Shown here: piece by piece, positions 8,691-16,650 of the stretch
Position numbering within the stretch: position 1 is the first letter of the stretch
Layout of the letters: every line of letters starts with the position of its first letter
Assembly: GCA_031286025.1 (NCBI GenBank)
Contig: JAITVB010000184.1
Span: 1 to 23,619 of the forward strand
Direction of reading: 5' to 3'
Length of the DNA: 23,619 nucleotides
Origin: Rikenellaceae bacterium
Lineage (GTDB): Bacteria; Bacteroidota; Bacteroidia; Bacteroidales; Rikenellaceae
Made by a program: the position numbers and the translations under genes
Notes under the pieces: generated by a model
Told to the model about the DNA's origin: nothing
What the model saw: the letters and a program-made list of their open reading frames with translations, nothing else
Databases searched by the model: none

Positions 8691-8704
8691 ATAATGACCG
8701 CGTA

Positions 8705-9580
8705 TCAGCGCTTCCCAGGCTTACTTTTGTTGAAGACGTCCCGGTATTCGAGTTCGATTTCTTCGAGGTTCTTGCTGTAGATGTTCATGGCGCGGGCACT
8801 CATTCCCATGCTCGAAAAACCGCCGTCGTGGAAGAGGTTTTGCATGGTGACCTTGCGGGTGAGATCGGAGAAGAGGGTGAGGACGTAATCGGCGCAGTCG
8901 AGCGCAGAGGCGTTACCCAACGGCGACATCCGATCCGAGAAGTCCATCAGTCCGTCGAGACCCATCACGCCGCTGCCGGCCGTGGTGGGGGTGGGCGATT
9001 GCGAAACGGTGTTGATGCGGATGCGTTTTTCGCGGCCGTAGATATACCCGAAGCTGCGGGCGATCGATTCGAGCAGCGCCTTGGCGTCGGCCATATCGTT
9101 GTAGCCGTAGAGGGTGCGTTGGGCGGCAATGTAGGACAGGGCGACGATCGAGCCCCAGTCGCGCAGGGCGTCTTTCTTGCGGGCCACCTGGATCACCTTG
9201 TGAAACGAAATGGCTGAAATGTCGAGTGTCCGGGACAGGAAGTCGTAGTCGAGGTCGTCATACGTGCGACCTTTGCGCACGTTGGGCGACATGCCGATCG
9301 AGTGGAGGATGAAATCGAATTTCCCACCGTGGAATTTTTCGGCTTCGTCGAATAACTTTTCGATGTCTTCCACCGAAGTCGCATCTGCGGGAACGACGAT
9401 GGTGTTGCAACGTTCGGCCAGTTTGTCGATGGTGCCCAGACGCATTGAAACGGGGGTGTTGGTCAGGACGAACGTAGCACCTTCTTCGTAGGCGCGTTCG
9501 GCTACTTTCCAGGCGATCGACTGTTCGTTCAGCGCGCCGAAGATCAGCCCTTTCTTGCCCTTCAACAGATTGTATGACAT
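8705..9580 (-). CDS. fabI: Enoyl-[acyl-carrier-protein] reductase (NADH), FabI type
   Basis: A 291-residue short-chain dehydrogenase-fold enzyme that reduces trans-2-enoyl-ACP in the last step of each fatty-acid elongation cycle. The N-terminal nucleotide-binding segment reads KGLIFGALNEQSIAWKVA, the FabI variant of the Rossmann glycine motif. The catalytic pair is Tyr160 and Lys167 in YNDMADAK (Y-x6-K), and SIGMSPN marks the FabI family. The frame opens with a GTG at 9589, but the ATG at 9580 (MSYNLL) is chosen because it fits the family N-terminus. A TACCTTTG promoter box lies just upstream. The gene is slightly longer than E. coli FabI because of an extended C-terminal tail. It converges with the S41 protease at the shared terminator. 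Confidence 0.95.
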   Translation of the reverse strand: MSYNLLKGKKGLIFGALNEQSIAWKVAERAYEEGATFVLTNTPVSMRLGTIDKLAERCNTIVVPADATSVEDIEKLFDEAEKFHGGKFDFILHSIGMSPNVRKGRTYDDLDYDFLSRTLDISAISFHKVIQVARKKDALRDWGSIVALSYIAAQRTLYGYNDMADAKALLESIARSFGYIYGREKRIRINTVSQSPTPTTAGSGVMGLDGLMDFSDRMSPLGNASALDCADYVLTLFSDLTRKVTMQNLFHDGGFSSMGMSARAMNIYSKNLEEIELEYRDVFNKSKPGKR

Positions 9581-9604
9581 ATTTTTCACGATTGGTTACG
9601 GCGG

Positions 9605-9612
9605 CAAAGGTA
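9605..9612 (-). promoter_or_regulatory. Predicted promoter -7 box TACCTTTG for fabI
   Basis: Exact match to TAnnTTTG on the minus strand, 24 bp upstream of the fabI ATG at 9580. The -33 region shows no clear TTTG. FabI would have a short leader of about 18 nt. Confidence 0.5.
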
Positions 9613-9671
9613 GGGCTTTCGGCCGAACCCCACTCCACGGCAGGGTGTTAAAATCATAACGGAGCACCCGG

Positions 9672-10280
9672 CTATCCTTGCCCGACAGCATAGCCCGCCG
9701 CTTCGAAAACATCGATAACGGCCGGGTAAGTGCCTTGCAGATAGATGCCGAGCAGATGTGGGGGTACCCATTCGGCGCGGCCGATGCCTTCTTCGGTTTG
9801 GGGCACGGGCGGTGCGGCCACGCGGCTCGACATCCGGAACCACACGGTGCGCTTCAATACCCAAGTGTCTTCCAACAGGTAAAAATGGAAGGTGTCGGTC
9901 AGCCCACCCTCGATTACGGGCAGTGGGATCCCACACTCTTCGCCCACCTCCCGTACGGCACATGCCGAAAAGTTTTCTCCCTCCTCGCGCTTCCCCTTGG
10001 GAAGATCCCAACGGCCATTCCGAAAGATCATCAGTACGCGTCCCTCCGGTTCGGTCACCAACCCGCCCCCGGCGTCGATACATGGAAAGGCATGCCGAAA
10101 ACACTCGAACGCCCCGGCGGGATCGGCCGATATTAAGGCCAGTTTTTTGGTATTTCGAAGATTTTGTAACAACTTTGCGGAATCGGTTTCCGCCCCGGTG
10201 GAAATGGTTTTCCAGTCGGCCCCCACGGGAATCGACCGGTCGAAAAGCAATATGTTATCCGCAAGGTAAACCCTGTACAT
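9672..10280 (-). CDS. Nudix hydrolase
   Basis: A 202-residue protein with a complete Nudix box in the second half: G-x5-E-x7-REVGEECGI, beginning at GKREEGE. Nudix enzymes hydrolyse nucleoside diphosphates linked to another moiety using a divalent metal held by the glutamates of this box. The first roughly 70 residues (from MYRVYLADN) precede the Nudix fold and match no domain I can name. The ATG at 10280 is chosen over an upstream one at 10340, which would overlap pyrE antisense. The gene diverges from pyrE with only 18 bp between the start codons. The fabI promoter lies downstream, 60 bp from its stop codon. The substrate cannot be predicted. Confidence 0.88.
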   Translation of the reverse strand: MYRVYLADNILLFDRSIPVGADWKTISTGAETDSAKLLQNLRNTKKLALISADPAGAFECFRHAFPCIDAGGGLVTEPEGRVLMIFRNGRWDLPKGKREEGENFSACAVREVGEECGIPLPVIEGGLTDTFHFYLLEDTWVLKRTVWFRMSSRVAAPPVPQTEEGIGRAEWVPPHLLGIYLQGTYPAVIDVFEAAGYAVGQG

Positions 10281-10298
10281 AACGGCAAAAAAATCGAG

Positions 10299-10931
10299 AT
10301 GGAACCTGTCGAAAAGCTTATTGCAAAAAGCCTGCTGCAAATTAAAGCAATAAAATTAAGTCCGGCAAATCCCTTTACCTGGGCCTCGGGTTGGCGTTCG
10401 CCGATCTATTGCGACAACCGGAAAGTCCTTTCGTATCCCGAAGTGCGGAAACAGGTCTATGAAAGTTTTGCGAAGCTGATCGCCGAAAAATATCCCGACG
10501 CGCAGGTCATTGCCGGGGTGGCTACGGGGGCCATCGCCCACGGGGTGTTGGTGGCCGAAGCGATGGACAAGCCGTTTATCTACGTTCGTTCCTCGCCCAA
10601 GGCCCATGGTCTGGCCAACCAGGTCGAAGGCGAATTCCGGCCGGGCGATCGGGTCGTGGTGGTCGAAGATCTCGTATCGACAGGCGGCAGCAGCCTGAGC
10701 GCGGTCGAAGCGTTACGCGCCGCGGGATGCGAGGTGATGGGCATGGTGGCTGTTTTCACGTATGGCTTCCCGATGGCCGATGACAATTTTCGGAGCGCAG
10801 ACGTAACCCTCGACACGTTGAGCGACTACAAGACGCTGATCGAATGCGCCATCGAACGAGGTTATGTCGAAGAAGACGATATAAAAACGCTCCGGGCGTG
10901 GCGCCAGTCGCCCGGTACGTGGGGCGTTTAA
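10299..10931 (+). CDS. pyrE: Orotate phosphoribosyltransferase
   Basis: A 210-residue enzyme that joins orotate to PRPP to make orotidine 5'-phosphate in de novo pyrimidine synthesis. The PRPP-binding signature VVVVEDLVSTGGSS lies around residues 118-131, with the acidic pair Glu123-Asp124. The segment GVATGAIAHG and the flexible-loop lysine/histidine region (SSPKAHGLAN) also match the family. The ATG at 10299 is the only sensible start and gives the usual family length. Downstream genes for an SRPBCC protein, an M28 peptidase and a hydrolase follow at short distances on the same strand and could form one transcript. No good TAnnTTTG box precedes it; any promoter must lie inside the Nudix gene. 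Confidence 0.96.
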   Translation: MEPVEKLIAKSLLQIKAIKLSPANPFTWASGWRSPIYCDNRKVLSYPEVRKQVYESFAKLIAEKYPDAQVIAGVATGAIAHGVLVAEAMDKPFIYVRSSPKAHGLANQVEGEFRPGDRVVVVEDLVSTGGSSLSAVEALRAAGCEVMGMVAVFTYGFPMADDNFRSADVTLDTLSDYKTLIECAIERGYVEEDDIKTLRAWRQSPGTWGV

Positions 10932-10953
10932 CGATATCCCCCGCGACGGAAAG

Positions 10954-11364
10954 ATGGAAAAATACGAGAGCAAGCAAGTACAGATCCGTAAATCCGAAGA
11001 GACGATCTTCGGTCTGATGTCTGATTTCAATAATTTTACCCCCATTCTGAAAGATCGGGTCGAAGGGTGGACAGTCGACGGCGATACCTGTTCGTTCACG
11101 GTCAAAGGGTTTGCGGTGCGGTTGCGGATGATCGAAAAAAAGCCGTACAAACTGGTAAAAATCGCTTCGGCTGATGGATCTCCGTTCGATTTCAGCTTCT
11201 GGGTGCAACTCAAGGGCCTGGCTTCGGACGACACCCGGATGAAACTCACCTTGGGGGCGAAACTCAACATGATGATGAAGATGATGATCGGTGGCAAGCT
11301 TCAGAAAGGGATCGACGAAGCGGCCGAACACATCGCCGCGGCCTTTAATCAGATGCCCGGATGA
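10954..11364 (+). CDS. SRPBCC (START-like) family protein
   Basis: A small 136-residue cytoplasmic protein with no signal peptide. The opening (MEKYESKQVQIRKSEETIFGLMSDFNN-like order) and the pattern of strands followed by a C-terminal amphipathic helix (GIDEAAEHIAAAFNQM) fit the SRPBCC/polyketide-cyclase-like fold, which has a hydrophobic ligand pocket. No catalytic residues can be identified. It starts 22 bp after pyrE, and its stop codon overlaps the next gene's ATG as ATGA, indicating translational coupling with the M28 peptidase. Proteins of this type often occur beside pyrE in Bacteroidales, to my recollection; the function is unknown. Confidence 0.75.
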   Translation: MEKYESKQVQIRKSEETIFGLMSDFNNFTPILKDRVEGWTVDGDTCSFTVKGFAVRLRMIEKKPYKLVKIASADGSPFDFSFWVQLKGLASDDTRMKLTLGAKLNMMMKMMIGGKLQKGIDEAAEHIAAAFNQMPG

Positions 11365-12347
11365 GCGAGGTGTCGATAAGCCGGATTTTTGTCCTTGCGC
11401 TGTGTCTCGTCTGGCTGCTTCCGGGAGAAGCCGCCGTTGGGAAAGCGTTGGAAAAACGCCTGCGCCGGCACGTCGAAACCCTCGCCTCGGACCGTTTCGA
11501 AGGACGCGGAGCGCAGACCCGGGGCGATACGTTGGCGGCCGGATACCTGCTCGGCCAACTGCGGAGCCGACGTGGCATTTCCCTGTTGGGTGATGGCGGC
11601 CTGCAATATTTTTCAGCCGAGGGACAGGAAGGCGAACAGGTAGCTTCGTTCAACATCATCGGATGGATCGAGGGCAACGATCCCCGGCTGAAAGACGAGG
11701 TAGTGGTGGTCGGCGCCCATTACGACCATGTGGGCTATGAGGAGGAGATGGACGAGGACGGAAACATCATCTCCCGAAAAACGTTTTACGGAGCCGACGA
11801 CAACGCCTCGGGGGTGGCTTTCGTCCTGGAACTGGCCCGCGATTTGGAAAAACACCGGAAACAGCTGAAACGCTCGGTGATGATCGTCTTTTTCGGGGCC
11901 GAGGAGGAAGGGCTGTTGGGGTCGGAATACCTTTGCCGCCATCCGGTGTGGCCCCCCGAAAAGCGGTTGGTTTATATGGTCAACGCCGATATGGTAGGCC
12001 GCCTGACGCCCGGCCGCGGTCTGACACTGTGGGGAGTGGGAAGCGCGTTTGAAAGCGAGGCGTTTATCCGTTCGATCCCCTTTCCGTTGCGGGACGAAGT
12101 GAAAATGAACTACATAATGGGTGATGACGGTGGATCGGATCACCGCTCGTTTTACGATATCGGGCGGATACCCGTTCTGTGTTTTACGACCGGTATCCAC
12201 GCCGATTACCACCAACCGGGCGACACCGCACGGAAGATCAATTTTTACGGCATGTCGATCCTCTATGATTACGCCCGGGAGATTATCCGGGGAGTGACCG
12301 AAACCGGTCGGCCGATGACCTACGACCCGGCGGCCGATTTTAAATAA
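11361..12347 (+). CDS. M28 family zinc aminopeptidase, secreted
   Basis: A 328-residue peptidase with an N-terminal signal peptide (hydrophobic core IFVLALCLVWLL). The M28 metal-binding and catalytic set is complete: His120 and Asp122 in GAHYDH, Asp146/147 in GADDNASG, the glutamates Glu181/Glu182 in GAEEEGLLGS, Asp in NADMVG and a late His in YHQPGDT. Such co-catalytic di-zinc enzymes remove N-terminal residues from peptides, and some act on other amide substrates. The gene overlaps the SRPBCC stop codon by 4 bp and precedes the frameshifted hydrolase gene by 28 bp. Export to the periplasm is predicted from the signal; no lipobox is seen. Confidence 0.9.
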   Translation: MSEVSISRIFVLALCLVWLLPGEAAVGKALEKRLRRHVETLASDRFEGRGAQTRGDTLAAGYLLGQLRSRRGISLLGDGGLQYFSAEGQEGEQVASFNIIGWIEGNDPRLKDEVVVVGAHYDHVGYEEEMDEDGNIISRKTFYGADDNASGVAFVLELARDLEKHRKQLKRSVMIVFFGAEEEGLLGSEYLCRHPVWPPEKRLVYMVNADMVGRLTPGRGLTLWGVGSAFESEAFIRSIPFPLRDEVKMNYIMGDDGGSDHRSFYDIGRIPVLCFTTGIHADYHQPGDTARKINFYGMSILYDYAREIIRGVTETGRPMTYDPAADFK

Positions 12348-12375
12348 ATCGGGCATTGGCCATAAATGTCTTAAC

Positions 12376-13770
12376 ATGAAAAAACTATCTTTCCTGATTG
12401 TCGGACTGCTCTGCGTGTTGTCCCTGTCCGGGCAAAACATCACAGGGACGTGGAACGGACAACTCGAAGCCGGCCCGCAAAAGTTGCGGCTTGTGGTCAA
12501 CATCACCCAACAGGATGCCGCATACACCGGAACCATGGACAGCCCCGATCAGGGGGTGAAGGGAATCCCGTTATCGTCGGTCACGTTCGTTGTCCCCGAC
12601 CTGACCTTCGAAATCCAATCCTTGCGGGTGGTCTGTAAAGGTGCGTTGCAAAACGACACGCTTATCGTGGGCACATTTACCCAGTCCGGGACGTCGTTTC
12701 CACTGTCGCTGACCAAAGTGTTCGCTTCCCGTCAACCGGCCGCAGGATCCCAAGCCGCCATTCCCGTATAACGAGCAAGAGGTGACCTTTGCCGGCAAAT
12801 CGCCGGGCGTGGTGTTGGCCGGCACGTTAACCCTGCCCCGGCAAAATGCAGAAAAATATCCGGCGGTGATACTGGTTTCAGGAAGCGGCCCACAAGACCG
12901 TAACCAGGAGTTTTTCGACCACAAGCCGTTCCTGGTGATTGCCGATTACCTCACCCGCGCGGGATCGCCGTGTTGCGCTGCGACGACCGGGGTGTCGCGA
13001 AATCGACCGGCGGCTTCGCCGCGGCCACCACTGCCGATTTTTCGGACGATGCGTTGAGCGCTTTCGATTTTCTACTTTCGTGCGACGACATCGCCCCCGC
13101 CAACATCGGTATCCTGGGCCATAGCGAAGGGGGGAAGGTGGCCTTTATGGCGGCCGCGAAAAATTCCCGACTGGCTTTTGTCATCTCTCTGGCGGGGATG
13201 GCGGTCCGGGGCGATGCGTTGTTGGTGCGGCAAAACCAGGATATCCTGACGGCCGGCGGTCTGCCGGCCGATGCAGCCGACGCTTATTGCAACGCCCTGC
13301 AAAAAGTTTTTGAGATTATCGAAACCAAATCTCCGGAACAGATCGAACAAAACGCGGACCAACTCCTGACCGGCGTTCTTTCCGGAGCGGAGGCGCAACA
13401 GATCCCCGAACAATTAGCGCAGAACCTGGGGGCTATCCTGAAAACGCCGGTTTCGCCGTGGCTGAAATATTCGCTTTCGCTCGACCCCGGACCGTATATC
13501 CGGCAGATCGGATGTCCGGTGTTGGCGCTGAACGGGGATAAGGATTTGCAGGTCAATGCCGCGGTCAACCTGGCGGCGATCGAAAAGAATCTCTCGGCGG
13601 GCGGTAACGAGCGCTTCACCGTACATGCGTATAATGGGTTGAACCACCTGTTCCAACATTCGACCACCGGATTGTCGACCGAATATGGCCGGATCGAGGA
13701 AACCTTCGCGCCGAATGTCCTGGCTGACATCGCCGAATGGATCCGATCTGTTACGCGCGATTCGCAGTAA
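12376..13770 (+). pseudogene. Secreted alpha/beta hydrolase, broken by two compensating frameshifts
   Basis: Three frame segments together encode one protein of about 464 residues. Frame 1 from 12376 gives a signal peptide (MKKLSFLIVGLLCVLSLSGQ) and an N-terminal beta domain (ITGTWNGQLEAG, TMDSPDQGVKGIP). Near 12728-12740 reading must move to the +1 frame, giving RPQDPKPPFPYNEQEVTF and SGSGPQDRNQEFFDHKPFL. Near 12957-12961 it returns to the original frame, giving GIAVLRCDDRGVAKSTGGF and the rest. Left unshifted, frame 1 stops at 12771. The fit is a 1-base insertion at the first site and a 1-base deletion at the second. The hydrolase triad is intact: Ser in GHSEGG, Asp in LNGDKDLQV and His in GLNHLFQ. 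Either a recent pseudogene or two sequencing errors. It overlaps the convergent LysE gene by 20 bp. Confidence 0.85.
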
Positions 13771-14428
13771 AGATCAGCGCTCCGGCGATCAGGGCATAGA
13801 CCGCGGCGTTGACCAGGGCCGTTGTGCGGGGCGACAGGCGGCTGAGGGCCGAAATCCGTTCGCCGGCTGCCCCCGCCAATACTGAAACCGCTGTGAAGAT
13901 TACGATGGCCTGCCCGGCGAATAGGGCGCCGAGCGCGAAAATCTCGCCTTTGTGTCCGCTGCTTTCCCAGGTGACGAACTGGGGCAGGAAAGCGAGGAAA
14001 AAGAGAATGATCTTGGGATTCAACAGGTTCATCATCACACCCGTGCGATAAAGTTTTCCGAAAGAGGTTTTCGGGATCTCCGCAGGGGCATGGGCCGGAG
14101 TGTCGTCAACACGTTTGACTGGAGTTTCCTGCGTGGCGGTGCTTTTTGCGGACCGGGCTTCGAGCAGCGATTTGACAGCCAAGTAAAGCAGGTAAGCCAC
14201 CCCCGCATATTTCACCAGATTGAACAGAATGGACGACGAACTGATGATCAGCGAAATGCCCAACGTCGCCAACGCCGTGTGGACAAATAGCCCCGAACAC
14301 AGGCCGAGCGCCACCGAAACTCCCGACCGCCATCCGCGGAGCAGGCTCTGGGTCGTCACATACAGGATATCGGGCCCCGGGACCAGGGTCAACAGCGACG
14401 AAGCGATCAGGAATTCAACAATTTGCAT
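13751..14428 (-). CDS. LysE/RhtB family amino-acid exporter
   Basis: A 225-residue inner-membrane protein with about six hydrophobic segments. The N-terminal LysE-family signature is clear: a first helix followed by LTLVPGPDILYVTTQSLLRG. A later segment NLLNPKIILFFLAFLPQF is the second family hallmark. The family exports amino acids such as lysine, homoserine or threonine; the substrate here cannot be told. A charged, Pro/Thr-rich cytoplasmic loop (about residues 90-120) separates the two halves. It lies 38 bp downstream of the M23 lipoprotein gene on the same strand, and its 3' end overlaps the convergent hydrolase gene by 20 bp. Confidence 0.9.
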   Translation of the reverse strand: MQIVEFLIASSLLTLVPGPDILYVTTQSLLRGWRSGVSVALGLCSGLFVHTALATLGISLIISSSSILFNLVKYAGVAYLLYLAVKSLLEARSAKSTATQETPVKRVDDTPAHAPAEIPKTSFGKLYRTGVMMNLLNPKIILFFLAFLPQFVTWESSGHKGEIFALGALFAGQAIVIFTAVSVLAGAAGERISALSRLSPRTTALVNAAVYALIAGALIFTANRA

Positions 14429-14466
14429 AGGCGGTTTTTAAGAGGTGTGCGACCGGCTTGTCCGGA

Positions 14467-15546
14467 TCAGCGCACGTTAATCCGGACGCCGGGGTGGAGG
14501 ATGCTCCGCTCGGTGATGCCGTTCAGGCGGCAGAGGGCAGCCACCGTCGTGCCATTCCGGCGGGCGATCTGGTATAAGGTATCTCCTTTTTTCACGATGT
14601 GCACCGAAGCGGCCGCCGTCCGGGTGGTTTCCGAAACTGCGGACGCGGGTTGCATCTGTCCGGCTTGTTGCGCCAACCAGTCCGGAGATGTTCCTCCGGA
14701 GGTGAATGAAGTTGTGGCTTTCCCGTTGGCCATCGCCAACACAAGAGTACCTTGTCTGAGGCAGCGGTGCTCGGTGTCGAGCAATAACTCGGGATCGAAC
14801 GGCTCGCCCATGATGCGCAGTTCGAAGTGGAGGTGTTCGGTCGTGGCGCGGCCCGTGCGTCCGGCCAGGGCGATCGGCGTCCCGGCTTCGACCACGTCGT
14901 TGGGGCCGACCAGATTTTTCGTGTTGTGGGCGTAGACGCTTTCCAGGCCGCTGTAGTGGCGGATCACGATCACATTACCGTATCCCGAATAAAGTTTCGC
15001 CATTCGCACCACGCCCGGGAAAGCGGCCCGGATTATGTCCGAAGGTGCGGCCTTGATATCGACCCCGGTGTGCATCGAGCGGCCGCGCATGCCATAGGGC
15101 GAAATCTTCTTGCCCGGATAAGGATAGCAAAACTCCCGGGCAAGGATATCGGTCGGCAGTTCGATCCGGCTTTGTCCCTCGAAAGGGTTGTAATTCGTCA
15201 GGCGCACATGCTGCGTTTCACTCTCTGGAAAAACGATTTCCGTCCGCGGCGACAGGACTATCGGAGCAGGCTCGGCTATCGGTTCGGCCTTCGGAAGTTC
15301 GGCCATCGAACGATCCGGATCGGGAGAAGCGGAACGGTTCGGGTCGGGAGTTGGCATGGGCTGCGCTGCAACCGGTTCTGTCCGCGGCCGGTCGGTTGCA
15401 AAAGGAATGTCGCCCGAAGTTCCGGAATTTTCCGATTGAACCGCCGTTGTCCGGCCGTCGTTACGGCTTGCGGTCATCCGAGACGACGACAAACATCCGG
15501 TCAGAACCAATCCCAATATAAATAATGCGCCTATCCGAAGCTTCAT
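14467..15546 (-). CDS. M23 peptidase lipoprotein with C-terminal LysM domain
   Basis: A 359-residue envelope protein with a lipoprotein signal (LVLTGC, Cys18) and a long Pro/Ser/Arg-rich linker to about residue 110. The M23 (LytM-type) domain covers about 130-260. Its zinc motifs are MHTGVD (His and Asp) and HLHFEL (His), so it should be an active endopeptidase on peptidoglycan cross-links. A LysM repeat closes the protein (HIVKKGDTLYQIARRNG, ending VRINVR) and binds glycan chains. Placing LysM after M23 differs from the NlpD order, in which LysM comes first. It precedes the LysE gene and diverges from trxB across 110 bp. Confidence 0.9.
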   Translation of the reverse strand: MKLRIGALFILGLVLTGCLSSSRMTASRNDGRTTAVQSENSGTSGDIPFATDRPRTEPVAAQPMPTPDPNRSASPDPDRSMAELPKAEPIAEPAPIVLSPRTEIVFPESETQHVRLTNYNPFEGQSRIELPTDILAREFCYPYPGKKISPYGMRGRSMHTGVDIKAAPSDIIRAAFPGVVRMAKLYSGYGNVIVIRHYSGLESVYAHNTKNLVGPNDVVEAGTPIALAGRTGRATTEHLHFELRIMGEPFDPELLLDTEHRCLRQGTLVLAMANGKATTSFTSGGTSPDWLAQQAGQMQPASAVSETTRTAAASVHIVKKGDTLYQIARRNGTTVAALCRLNGITERSILHPGVRINVR

Positions 15547-15611
15547 CCGCCTGTATTTGAATTAACGTGGCGTAAAAATAGGATTTTAGCGGCGGAATTG
15601 CAAATATGACC

Positions 15612-15619
15612 TATATTTG
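15612..15619 (+). promoter_or_regulatory. Predicted promoter -7 box TATATTTG for trxB
   Basis: Exact TAnnTTTG match 37 bp upstream of the trxB ATG. Transcription would start near 15626. The leader contains an unusually good Shine-Dalgarno (AAAGGA, about 5 nt before the ATG) for this group. The -33 region is AT-rich without a clean TTTG. Confidence 0.52.
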
Positions 15620-15656
15620 CAGGAATAAAACTCTTGGTCTTTAAAAAAGGAACGAC

Positions 15657-16619
15657 ATGGAAACCGAAAAGATAAAATGCCTGATTATCGGCAGCGGCCC
15701 GGCCGGTTACACGGCGGCCATCTACGCCTCGCGAGCCAATCTCGCCCCGGTGCTTTACCAGGGGATGGAACCCGGCGGACAACTGACCATCACCACCGAC
15801 ATCGAAAATTTCCCCGGCTATCCCAGCGGCATCAGCGGCCCGGCCATGATGGCCGAATTTGAACAACAGGCCCGGAAATTCGGCGCCGACATCCGGGGCG
15901 GTATTGTCACCGAAGCCGACCTGTCGCGGCGCCCTTTCCCGGTCACCGTCGACGGCAGCAAAAAGATCGAAGCCGAAACCCTTATCGTCTCGACCGGCGC
16001 CACCGCCCGCTACCTGCCTCTCGAATCGGTGCAGCGTTTCCGCGGCATGGGCGTGTCGGCCTGTGCCACTTGCGACGGATTCTTTTATCGGGGGAAACGC
16101 ACGGCCGTCGTCGGCGGGGGCGATACCGCCTGCGAAGAAGCCGTCTATCTGTCGACCCTCTGCTCACATGTCTGCCTCATCGTCCGCAAAGACCGCCTGC
16201 GCGCCTCGAAGGCCATGCAAAACCGCGTGATGAAAACCCCCAACATAGAAATCCTTTTCCAATATAACGTCAAAGAAGTCCTCGGCGACGAAAGCGGCGT
16301 CACCGGTGCCACGCTCGAACACTGCGACGGCGGCGAAAAAGGGATCACCGTCGACGGCCTCTTCATGGCCATCGGGCACTACCCCAACACCGCCATCTTC
16401 CGCGGACAAATTGACCTCGACCCCGACGGATACATCAGAACCGCGCCCGGAACCTCCCGAACCAATGTCCCCGGCGTTTTCGCCGCAGGCGACGTCCAAG
16501 ACCCCGTTTACCGACAAGCCATTACCGCCGCCGCCTCAGGCTGCCGGGCAGCCTTGGACTGCGAACGCTTCCTCATGGTCCAAGGCGATGAAACCCCCAA
16601 CGGGAACACCCGGAATTAA
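15657..16619 (+). CDS. trxB: Thioredoxin reductase
   Basis: A 320-residue FAD/NADPH flavoprotein that keeps thioredoxin reduced. The N-terminal FAD-binding motif is IIGSGPAGYTAAIYASRA, and the redox-active CATC cysteines are Cys136 and Cys139 (SACATCDGFF). The NADPH-binding motif VVGGGDTACEEA comes next, followed by the C-terminal FAD contact GVFAAGDVQDPVYRQA. Domain order and length are those of low-molecular-weight bacterial TrxR. The ATG at 15657 is supported by a clear AAAGGA ribosome-binding site and an upstream TATATTTG box. The stop codon is 31 bp from the convergent glycoside hydrolase gene, with only a weak 4-bp hairpin between. Confidence 0.96.
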   Translation: METEKIKCLIIGSGPAGYTAAIYASRANLAPVLYQGMEPGGQLTITTDIENFPGYPSGISGPAMMAEFEQQARKFGADIRGGIVTEADLSRRPFPVTVDGSKKIEAETLIVSTGATARYLPLESVQRFRGMGVSACATCDGFFYRGKRTAVVGGGDTACEEAVYLSTLCSHVCLIVRKDRLRASKAMQNRVMKTPNIEILFQYNVKEVLGDESGVTGATLEHCDGGEKGITVDGLFMAIGHYPNTAIFRGQIDLDPDGYIRTAPGTSRTNVPGVFAAGDVQDPVYRQAITAAASGCRAALDCERFLMVQGDETPNGNTRN

Positions 16620-16650
16620 TGCCGATTTGGCACGAAGCGACGGCAAGGGA

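Noticed and set aside
12782..13057. Separate small gene between the two hydrolase halves
   Set aside because: Its sequence is the continuation of the hydrolase in the shifted frame, not an independent gene.
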